10,028 nucleotides of DNA, from assembly GCA_024330325.1 (NCBI GenBank), contig JANDWE010000042.1:1-10028 (forward strand). The letters are read 5' to 3'. The position numbers were made by a program, and so were the translations under genes. The stretch comes from Candidatus Nanosynbacter colneyensis. Its GTDB lineage: Bacteria; Patescibacteriota; Saccharimonadia; Saccharimonadales; Saccharimonadaceae. The notes under the pieces are model-generated. The model was not told the origin of the DNA. It made no database searches and saw only the letters and a program-made list of their open reading frames with translations. Positions 1 to 5,114 of the stretch are shown here, piece by piece. The number at the start of each line of letters is the position of its first letter. The first letter of the stretch is position 1.

Positions 1-282
1 GGTGGCGATACGGAAAAGGTGATGCCGCTAGGTGATTTGGCGGACAAATGGCGAAGTTTTGGCTGGGATGCGCAGGAGATTGACGGGCATGATCATTTGG
101 CGATAATTCAGGCGATTGATAAGGCAAAGAATTCTCGGCAGCCGAGCGTAATAATCGCGCATACAGTTCCTGGCCGTGGTGTTGATTTTATGGAATATGA
201 CTATCATTGGCATGGAAAATCTCCTAATGCCGAGGAAGCAGAGTGGGCGCTTGCTCAATTGAGTGAAGGAGGTGGCGAATGA
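1..282 (+). CDS. Transketolase N-terminal subunit, 3' part only
   Basis: The reading frame is open from the first base, so the gene begins upstream of the window and only about 93 C-terminal residues are seen. They match the end of the thiamine-diphosphate (PP) domain of transketolase: a VMPLGDLADKWRSFGW stretch, then IDGHDH, and later HTVPGRGVDFME followed by WHGKSP. In this enzyme the N-terminal subunit holds the diphosphate and metal end of ThDP and works with the C-terminal subunit encoded next. Together they move two-carbon ketol units between sugar phosphates in the cytoplasmic non-oxidative pentose phosphate pathway. The TGA stop at 280-282 overlaps the next start as ATGA, which implies translational coupling and equal subunit dosage. 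A GTG at 19 and ATG at 22 are internal codons, not the start. Confidence in the family is high; the 5' end cannot be judged. Confidence 0.9.
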   Translation, partial: GGDTEKVMPLGDLADKWRSFGWDAQEIDGHDHLAIIQAIDKAKNSRQPSVIIAHTVPGRGVDFMEYDYHWHGKSPNAEEAEWALAQLSEGGGE

Positions 283-1241
283 GTTTCTTAATGGAGAATT
301 GGCAGAATTCAGAACTTGTGGCAATTCGCGTTGGCTTTGGCGAAGGATTGGTTGATATTGCGAAGAAAAATAATTTGGTGGTGGCGCTGAGCGCGGATTT
401 GATGGAAAGCGTTGGCTTTGGTAAGTTTTACGAGGAAATCGGGAGTCCGCGGGCAATTGAAGTTGGTGTGGCAGAGCAAAATTTGGTAACCGTGGCGTCT
501 GGACTGGCGGCTATGGGTAATATTCCTTTTGCAGCCAGTTATGCGGCGTTTAGCCCGGGTCGCAACTGGGAGCAGATTCGCACGACTGTTTGCTTAAATA
601 ATCAGCCGGTCAAGCTGGTCGGTTCTCATGCGGGGCTTAATGTTGGTCCGGACGGTGCGACGCATCAAATGCTGGAAGATATTGCTTTGATGCGAAGTTT
701 GCCAAACATGGTGGTGTTGGCGCCAGGCGACGCTAATGAGGCTAAGCTGATGGCGGCAGCAATGGCTGGAGATAAACGCCCGAATTACGTAAGATTGCCG
801 AGAGAAAAAACGCCGCTATTCCTGAATCAATCTACTTTTGAGATTGGAAAAAGCTATACGTTGAGGCGCGGTAAAGATGTTGCCTTGTTTGGAACTGGCG
901 TGATGACTTATCAATTGTTGTTGGCAGCGGAAAAACTGGCGAATGAATATGACATTCAGGCGGAAGTGATTCATTTTCCGACGATTAAGCCGCTGGACGA
1001 GGATGCGATACTTGACGCGGCTCAAAAATGCCAAGCCGTCATTACGGCGGAAGAAGGTCAGATTGCTGGTGGATTTGGTTCGAGTGTGGCGGAAGTTCTT
1101 AGTGAGAATTTGCCTGTGAAGATGAAGCGAATTGGTGTTAATGATGCGTTTGGCGAGTCTGGCAAAATGTCTGAATTGTGGCAAAAGCACGGCTTGGATG
1201 TCGATTCAATTGTTTGTAGTGTTGTCAATTTTCTCCAGTAA
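279..1241 (+). CDS. Transketolase C-terminal subunit
   Basis: This 320-residue protein carries the pyrimidine-binding domain (about residues 10-175) and the C-terminal domain (about 190-315) of transketolase. Residues 62-69 contain AEQN, whose Glu66 is the expected glutamate that activates the thiamine cofactor. GPDGATHQ (123-130) is the usual loop of this family, and EEGQIAGGFGS (258-268) and FGESGKMSEL (291-300) are typical of the C-terminal domain. Its length fits a stand-alone second subunit rather than a full transketolase of about 650 residues, so the enzyme is split in this organism. The ATG at 279 is chosen because a strong Shine-Dalgarno AAGGAGGTG (266-274) precedes it and it overlaps the upstream stop. 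Dehydrogenase E1-beta and DXS share this fold, but the partner subunit with its transketolase signature supports transketolase. A GC-rich hairpin lies just downstream. Confidence 0.93.
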   Translation: MSFLMENWQNSELVAIRVGFGEGLVDIAKKNNLVVALSADLMESVGFGKFYEEIGSPRAIEVGVAEQNLVTVASGLAAMGNIPFAASYAAFSPGRNWEQIRTTVCLNNQPVKLVGSHAGLNVGPDGATHQMLEDIALMRSLPNMVVLAPGDANEAKLMAAAMAGDKRPNYVRLPREKTPLFLNQSTFEIGKSYTLRRGKDVALFGTGVMTYQLLLAAEKLANEYDIQAEVIHFPTIKPLDEDAILDAAQKCQAVITAEEGQIAGGFGSSVAEVLSENLPVKMKRIGVNDAFGESGKMSELWQKHGLDVDSIVCSVVNFLQ

Positions 1242-1244
1242 AAA

Positions 1245-1281
1245 GCCCGCCAGGAGCTACTATTCTCTTGGCATAGCGGGC
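1245..1281. terminator. GC-rich stem-loop at the transketolase 3' end, terminator-like
   Basis: GCCCGC (1245-1250) pairs with GCGGGC (1276-1281). CAGGAG (1251-1256) pairs with CTCTTG (1265-1270) with one G-U pair. The loop is 8 bases and a 5-base bulge (1271-1275) lies on the 3' side. On the plus strand no T-run follows, so it is a poor intrinsic terminator for the transketolase genes, though it may stabilise the mRNA end. Read on the minus strand it is followed by five T's (complement of 1240-1244), a better terminator form. Its 3' arm contains the -35 box of the next promoter. Confidence 0.45.
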
Positions 1282-1296
1282 GGTAATTGATATAAT
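1268..1296 (+). promoter_or_regulatory. Sigma-70-type promoter of the aldolase operon
   Basis: TTGGCA (1268-1273) and TATAAT (1291-1296) are separated by exactly 17 bases, close to the housekeeping consensus. Transcription would begin near 1303, leaving a leader of about 20 bases that contains AGGGGG (1312-1317) four bases before the aldolase ATG. The -35 box is inside the preceding hairpin and the -10 box is inside a palindrome. Confidence 0.8.
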
Positions 1297-1300
1297 TACC
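1282..1300. promoter_or_regulatory. Perfect palindrome over the -10 box, candidate operator
   Basis: GGTAATT (1282-1288) and AATTACC (1294-1300) are perfect inverted repeats with a 5-base centre. The right half includes most of the TATAAT box (1291-1296). A dimeric repressor bound here would block RNA polymerase. No regulator gene is seen nearby, so the operator role is inferred from position and symmetry only. Confidence 0.4.
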
Positions 1301-1321
1301 ATAAGTATTTTAGGGGGCAGT

Positions 1322-2233
1322 ATGGGATTATCTATTTCAGAGATTCGGAAAAACACGACGCGGGCGCGTCATTTAATGCAGCGAACACGAGCGCAACGTT
1401 TTGCGGTTGGGGCGTTTAATATTGACAATCAAGAGACGTTGATTGCGGTGGCACGCGCGGCACAAAAACTCCAATCACCAGTGTTGGTTGAGGTTTCTGA
1501 CGCCGAAGTGAAGGCTATGGGTCTAGAGAACGTCCGTGATTTGGTGGACAATTATAAAGCTGAGTATGGAATTGAAATGTATTTGAATCTGGACCACGGT
1601 CCGACGGTTGAGGGCTGTAAGCGAGCGATTGACGCTGGATATGAGTTTATTCATATTGATATTTCTCAGGCGAATCACGATGCTTCGGATGAGGAGATTA
1701 TTGCGAAGACTCGTGAAGTTGTTGAATATGCCAAGTTTACTGGTGCGCTAGTGGAGTCTGAACCGCATTATTTTGGCGGAAGTTCAAATGTTCATACGGA
1801 AGATATAAATTACGAAGAAATAAAAAAGACTTTTTCTACGCCAGAGGGTGCGCGTGCGTTTGTCGAGGCGACTGGAATTGATACTTTTGCGGCGGCGATT
1901 GGTAATTTGCATGGCAAATATCCAGTTCCGAAAGTGTTGGATTTGGATTTGTTGGCTGACATTCGTGAGGCGATTCATTGTCAGATTTCGTTGCACGGTG
2001 GGTCTGGAACGCCGCTACATTATTTTGAGGACGCTGCGAAAATTGGCGTTTCTAAAATCAATATCAATTCTGATATGCGTTACGCTTTCCGAACAACCTT
2101 GGAGAAAACCTTGCGAGAAAATCCAAATGAGTATGCTATCGTTAAATTAATGCCGCCAGTTTATGCCGCTGTACAGGAAGTGGTGGAGTCGAAGATTAAG
2201 GCGTTTAACTCCGTGCGAAAGGCGGTGGTTTAA
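1322..2233 (+). CDS. fba: Class II (zinc) fructose-bisphosphate aldolase
   Basis: The 303-residue product is a cytoplasmic class II aldolase that cleaves or forms fructose 1,6-bisphosphate from dihydroxyacetone phosphate and glyceraldehyde 3-phosphate. Visible landmarks are NLDHG (89-93) with the catalytic Asp91 and zinc ligand His92, the acidic VESEP stretch (144-148), the zinc histidine His197 in GNLHG, His225 in SLHGGSG (223-229), which also opens the phosphate-binding loop, and KININSD (245-251), the substrate-binding INTD-like motif. Length is normal. The ATG follows AGGGGG and a strong promoter. The next gene, a PfkB-type kinase, overlaps by TAATG, consistent with joint expression in sugar-phosphate metabolism. 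The VESEP segment differs from the more common VEGELG form, so a related substrate such as tagatose bisphosphate cannot be excluded; fructose bisphosphate is the likeliest. Confidence 0.92.
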   Translation: MGLSISEIRKNTTRARHLMQRTRAQRFAVGAFNIDNQETLIAVARAAQKLQSPVLVEVSDAEVKAMGLENVRDLVDNYKAEYGIEMYLNLDHGPTVEGCKRAIDAGYEFIHIDISQANHDASDEEIIAKTREVVEYAKFTGALVESEPHYFGGSSNVHTEDINYEEIKKTFSTPEGARAFVEATGIDTFAAAIGNLHGKYPVPKVLDLDLLADIREAIHCQISLHGGSGTPLHYFEDAAKIGVSKININSDMRYAFRTTLEKTLRENPNEYAIVKLMPPVYAAVQEVVESKIKAFNSVRKAVV

Positions 2234-3195
2234 TGGCAAAAATCATCACTGTTGGTGCGGCGATTCAAGACGTATTTTTAAGTCAATCGGACGCACTGAC
2301 GCCAGTTTGTGAAAGTCCAGAACACTGTTTTGCGCGACTGGATTTGGGCGCGAAAGCCGACGTAAACCAGATTCATTTTTCGACTGGCGGTGGCGCTACA
2401 AACGCTGCGGTAACGTTTTCCAGGCAAGGGCATTATGCTAGTTTTATGGGCGCGATTGGTCATGATCCAGCTGGGCAAGCGGTAATTGCGGATTTGGACA
2501 AGGAAAATATTGATACGCATTTGGTGAGGTACTCGCCAAAATATAGCACGGGATATTCGGTGTTACTATTGGCTTCAAACGGCGAGCGAACAATTTTAAC
2601 ATACCGCGGCGCTTCAACACATTATCATGAGGCGGATTTTGATTTATCTGAAGAGGACGCGGATTGGCTATATGTTTCAACTTTGGCGGGGAATATGCCG
2701 ATGCTCCATAAATTATTCCAACAGGCCAAGCGTCGCGATATGAAAATCTGTTTTAATCCTGGAAAGAAAGAATTAGCGCAAAAGGATAAATTGCTGGGAC
2801 TTTTGTCTGATGTCGATGTTTTGACGCTTAATAAGGAGGAAATGCAACAATTGGTGTCTGGCGAGGATTTGGAGGCCTTGGTCAGAAGGGGTTTGAGATT
2901 AGTTCCGGTCGTTTTAGTGACGGACGGCGTAAATGGCTCAATCGCAAGCGACGGAAAAACCATCGTGCGAGCGCTGATGTACGATGACAGACCGTCAATT
3001 GACAGAACTGGCGCTGGAGATGCGTTTGCGTCGGGATTTTTGAGCGAATGGGCACGAAGCGGCAATTTGAAAAACTCTGTGATTATGGGCAGTGCGAACG
3101 CTAGTTCGGTGGTTATGAAAATTGGAGCAAAGGCTGGAATTTTATATGCTGGCACGGTGCTTCATGCTATGCCAATTCAAGAAAGGGAATTATAA
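2233..3195 (+). CDS. PfkB-family (ribokinase-like) carbohydrate kinase
   Basis: This 320-residue protein has both PfkB signatures. The N-terminal GGGATNAAVTFSRQG (52-66) forms part of the sugar site. The C-terminal DRTGAGDAFASGF (257-269) provides the anion hole and the catalytic base Asp263. NKEE (200-203) is the usual phosphate/magnesium-associated N-x-x-E motif. The family transfers phosphate from ATP to sugars, sugar phosphates or nucleosides in the cytoplasm; the exact substrate cannot be read from the sequence. Its position directly after the aldolase, with a one-base TAATG overlap, raises the possibility that it makes the aldolase substrate (a phosphofructokinase-type role), but ribokinase or adenosine-kinase-like activity is equally possible. 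The ATG at 2233 gives the expected MAKIITVGAAIQD first strand of the fold. A weak purine-rich stretch (2218-2228) may serve as ribosome binding site alongside coupling. Confidence 0.92.
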   Translation: MAKIITVGAAIQDVFLSQSDALTPVCESPEHCFARLDLGAKADVNQIHFSTGGGATNAAVTFSRQGHYASFMGAIGHDPAGQAVIADLDKENIDTHLVRYSPKYSTGYSVLLLASNGERTILTYRGASTHYHEADFDLSEEDADWLYVSTLAGNMPMLHKLFQQAKRRDMKICFNPGKKELAQKDKLLGLLSDVDVLTLNKEEMQQLVSGEDLEALVRRGLRLVPVVLVTDGVNGSIASDGKTIVRALMYDDRPSIDRTGAGDAFASGFLSEWARSGNLKNSVIMGSANASSVVMKIGAKAGILYAGTVLHAMPIQEREL

Positions 3196-3674
3196 TGGCG
3201 CAAAATTTGGGAAAATTGTTGGGCGGTGACGTGAAAAAGCGTCGAGCATTAATCGAGCTCAGGCAGATGACTAGGGATGACAGTGATGTGCGATTGATTG
3301 CGGAGATATTGGCTAGAGCGCACTCGATTATTCGATCTCTAGGTCTGGATCCGTCAAACGCTACGGCAGAAGAAATTTATCAGTCACTAATGGCTATTGC
3401 GCCGAAAGTGGACAAATGGGCGCCGTTTAAGGCTTCTGAATGGGTGCTTTTGGACGTTGATGGGCAAGTGATTTCGTTTAATCCAATTGACATTATAAAT
3501 AACTATCACTGCCAGTTGCCCCTGGGAAAGCAGCAAACAACGTATGGCAAGCGAGGTCTGGGATTTGAGATTACGCGCCGATATAAAAACCACCCGCGCA
3601 CGTACAATCCAGCCGTAGAGCGAGTGGTTTGTCAGGGTGGAATTTGTTGGATTGAGCCGAAACCTAAGAAATAG
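3195..3674 (+). CDS. Hypothetical protein, last gene of the aldolase-kinase operon
   Basis: I do not recognise this 159-residue protein. It looks soluble, with no signal peptide or membrane segment. Residues 1-70 are charged and probably helical (KKRRALIELRQMTRDD and onward). Residues 80-159 look strand-rich, with basic clusters (GKRGLGFEITRRYKNHPR) and an acidic-then-lysine end EPKPKK. There are three cysteines (106, 146, 151), with His105 beside Cys106 and a C-x4-C pair near the end, which could bind a metal, but no known zinc-finger pattern is complete. The ATG at 3195 overlaps the kinase stop (TAATG) and follows AAAGGGA (3182-3188) by six bases, so it is almost certainly translated with the kinase. 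Its TAG stop abuts the stop of the opposing LOG gene. Its operon position suggests, but does not show, a link to sugar-phosphate metabolism. Confidence 0.85.
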   Translation: MAQNLGKLLGGDVKKRRALIELRQMTRDDSDVRLIAEILARAHSIIRSLGLDPSNATAEEIYQSLMAIAPKVDKWAPFKASEWVLLDVDGQVISFNPIDIINNYHCQLPLGKQQTTYGKRGLGFEITRRYKNHPRTYNPAVERVVCQGGICWIEPKPKK

Positions 3675-4343
3675 CTATCGGTCGCAACAAGTTCGCTGAT
3701 TTTTGATCAAATTAACTACCTCTGGAATATCTTCGGTAATTGTGTAGATTTTTTCATCGCCGTCAGAAATTAGCTTATTTGGAAGCATATTTTCGCGCAC
3801 AAAATCATCCCATTTGCCCCAGAATTTTTTATCAAACAGAACAATTGGCACTGGCGCCATTTTCTTAGTTTGTGTCAATGTGATAATCTCGCAAATTTCA
3901 TCCATTGTGCCAAATCCGCCAGGGAAGCAAACGTACGCGTCAGCCAGAAGTGTCATAACGATTTTTCGTGGCGCGAAGTGAGTGAATGCGAACGAATCTG
4001 TCGTGTAGTTGTTCAATGATTGTTCGTGTGGCAAGCGAATGTTGAATCCGACTGATTCTCCGCCAGCTTCCATAGCGCCGCGGTTTGCTGCTTCCATAAT
4101 TCCGCCACCACCGCCGGTAATAATTGTGTAGCCTTCTTTAGCTAATTGAAACGCTAAATCTTTGGCTTTTTGATAATATTCATTATCTTCAGTTGTCCTG
4201 GCCGACCCAAAAAAAGTTACAGTTTTATGATATTTTTGGAGAATTTCATAGCCGGCATGAATTTCGTCATCAACTTTTCCTAATCTGAACATCGCAGCCT
4301 GAAGTTGCAATTCGCGCGGAATACAAACATTTTTCGGTGTCAT
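3675..4343 (-). CDS. LOG-family protein (TIGR00730-type Rossmann protein)
   Basis: The 222-residue product is a LOG/lysine-decarboxylase-like fold protein. It has the hallmark PGGFGTMDE (141-149) and the glycine-rich nucleotide loop TGGGGGIMEAANRG (76-89), preceded by the first strand TVTFFGSAR (41-49). PRKIVM (125-130) supplies the conserved basic residues. Characterised relatives are cytokinin riboside 5'-monophosphate phosphoribohydrolases or nucleotide 5'-monophosphate nucleosidases, hydrolysing the N-glycosidic bond to release base and ribose 5-phosphate. The name lysine decarboxylase often attached to the family is a misannotation. The N-terminal helix (about 1-35) extends beyond the minimal LOG domain. 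The start is supported by AAGGA (complement of 4349-4353) five bases upstream and by a promoter at 4379-4407. It is transcribed against its neighbours, divergent from the membrane protein gene and convergent with the aldolase operon. In bacteria the physiological substrate is usually unknown. Confidence 0.92.
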   Translation of the reverse strand: MTPKNVCIPRELQLQAAMFRLGKVDDEIHAGYEILQKYHKTVTFFGSARTTEDNEYYQKAKDLAFQLAKEGYTIITGGGGGIMEAANRGAMEAGGESVGFNIRLPHEQSLNNYTTDSFAFTHFAPRKIVMTLLADAYVCFPGGFGTMDEICEIITLTQTKKMAPVPIVLFDKKFWGKWDDFVRENMLPNKLISDGDEKIYTITEDIPEVVNLIKNQRTCCDR

Positions 4344-4378
4344 CGTTGTCCTTTTTATTTTATGATTTTAACTTTATT

Positions 4379-4407
4379 ACTATATCATAAAATGCCTATG
4401 GTTACAA
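4379..4407 (-). promoter_or_regulatory. Promoter of the LOG-family gene
   Basis: On the minus strand TTGTAA (complement of 4402-4407) and TATAGT (complement of 4379-4384) are separated by 17 bases. The predicted transcript starts near 4372 and has a leader of roughly 30 bases with an AAGGA ribosome binding site. Its -35 box lies four bases from that of the divergent plus-strand promoter. Confidence 0.6.
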
Positions 4408-4411
4408 TACA

Positions 4412-4440
4412 TTGACGGCAAATAATCCATCATATACAAT
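4412..4440 (+). promoter_or_regulatory. Promoter of the single-pass membrane protein gene
   Basis: TTGACG (4412-4417) and TACAAT (4435-4440) are spaced by 17 bases, five of six matches to consensus in each box. A leader of about 20 bases follows, with GGAGG (4458-4462) four bases before the ATG at 4467. This pairing of a good promoter with a strong ribosome site suggests substantial expression. Confidence 0.75.
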
Positions 4441-4466
4441 CAAAGCACAATCTAAATGGAGGTTTT

Positions 4467-5066
4467 ATGGAAAATAAATCAACGGCTAATAAATGGCTGA
4501 TCGCGGCGGTGATTGTTATGGGCATAATCATTGTCGCTATGACTACTTGGATAATTGCTGGCGCTATGCATAAAAATAGCGACTCTAACTCTTCAGTAAA
4601 AACCAGCCAAACAAAGAAAGACTCATCTGATTCACTGGAAAAAACTCGCGGTGAAGGCGAAGAACCGTCAGATACGGCAAAGAAAGAGTATAAAGATTTC
4701 CGGACCAAAGGCGACGGTACGGGCGTTCGCTTAACTTCAGCGAGCGATGTTGATAAGTTGGATATTGATAGCTCCTTGAAGAAATTCTTGAAGTCTAAAG
4801 TCGGTCAGCCAATTCCAGAGCGTGAAGGTTCTGTGTATGAGCCAATCATCGACCGTGCATACGGAAAATATGCGGCAGTATATGGCTTGACGAACGCTTA
4901 TACTATTATCGGACCAAAGAACGGCACTGGTGAAATTGCAATTGTTGCGGGTACGCAGCAAGGTGGTATGTCATGTTCAGACTTGAAGTCTGCGTCGGTT
5001 CCGAGCCGCTTGGTTGACGGCAAATGTGAAGTTTCTGGCTCGTCTCAAACTTATAATCAAGACTAG
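4467..5066 (+). CDS. Hypothetical single-pass membrane-anchored or secreted protein
   Basis: This 199-residue protein is not recognised as a named family. A short lysine-containing N-terminus is followed by one strong hydrophobic helix (about residues 10-33), which may be a signal anchor or an uncleaved signal peptide. Next comes a low-complexity linker rich in Ser, Lys, Thr, Asp and Glu (about 36-75), then a compact domain (about 76-199) with GQPIPEREGSVYEP (113-126), repeated Tyr and Gly, and hydrophobic strands such as NAYTIIGP and EIAIVAG. There are only two cysteines, Cys170 and Cys187, both in the C-terminal domain, a pattern consistent with a disulfide outside the membrane. The positive-inside rule favours the C-terminal domain facing outward. 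The architecture suggests a surface or envelope protein; no catalytic motif is visible. The start is fixed by GGAGG at 4458-4462. It has its own promoter and is followed 28 bases later by uvrB with no visible terminator. Confidence 0.85.
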   Translation: MENKSTANKWLIAAVIVMGIIIVAMTTWIIAGAMHKNSDSNSSVKTSQTKKDSSDSLEKTRGEGEEPSDTAKKEYKDFRTKGDGTGVRLTSASDVDKLDIDSSLKKFLKSKVGQPIPEREGSVYEPIIDRAYGKYAAVYGLTNAYTIIGPKNGTGEIAIVAGTQQGGMSCSDLKSASVPSRLVDGKCEVSGSSQTYNQD

Positions 5067-5081
5067 TTTTCATAAATATAG

Positions 5082-5093
5082 TAAAATAGAGAG
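5082..5093 (+). promoter_or_regulatory. Putative -10 box of uvrB giving a leaderless transcript
   Basis: TAAAAT (5082-5087) lies exactly six bases before the GTG start at 5094, so transcription from it would begin at or next to the start codon. No convincing -35 hexamer is present at 16-18 bases upstream, so strength is uncertain. The same -10-to-start spacing occurs at gatC. uvrB may also be read through from the upstream gene. Confidence 0.45.
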
Positions 5094-5114
5094 GTGAATA
5101 AATTTCGCCTCTCT
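5088..5114 (+). promoter_or_regulatory. 11-bp hairpin enclosing the uvrB start codon
   Basis: Bases 5088-5098 (AGAGAGGTGAA) can pair with 5104-5114 (TTCGCCTCTCT) in eleven consecutive pairs, one of them G-U, around a 5-base loop. The GTG start (5094-5096) and the only purine-rich sequence before it are inside the stem. It can form only in RNAs that begin upstream of about 5088; a transcript starting at 5094 would lose more than half of the left arm. Confidence 0.45.

Noticed and set aside
28..456. A 142-codon open frame on the minus strand
   Set aside because: It lies antisense to the transketolase genes, has no ribosome binding site or recognisable domain, and its composition is that expected from the complement of a real gene.
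279..1241. Reading as 1-deoxyxylulose-5-phosphate synthase or a dehydrogenase E1-beta subunit
   Set aside because: The fold is shared, but the preceding subunit carries transketolase-type LADKWRSFGW and IDGHD motifs and the two genes are coupled.
2625..3155. A 176-codon open frame on the minus strand
   Set aside because: It is fully antisense to the PfkB kinase gene, whose frame has complete family signatures; the serine- and proline-rich product is a shadow translation.
3675..4343. Annotation of the LOG protein as lysine decarboxylase
   Set aside because: The PGGxGTxxE motif defines the LOG phosphoribohydrolase family; the decarboxylase name is a known misannotation and no PLP-binding site is seen.
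5051..5093. A terminator between the 4467 gene and uvrB
   Set aside because: Apart from a six-base ACTAGT palindrome there is no stem followed by a T-run, so read-through is likely.
5088..5114. The uvrB hairpin as a LexA/SOS operator
   Set aside because: The symmetric halves do not match the CTGT-N8-ACAG or CGAAC-N4-GTTCG consensus forms, and the right arm is inside the coding sequence.
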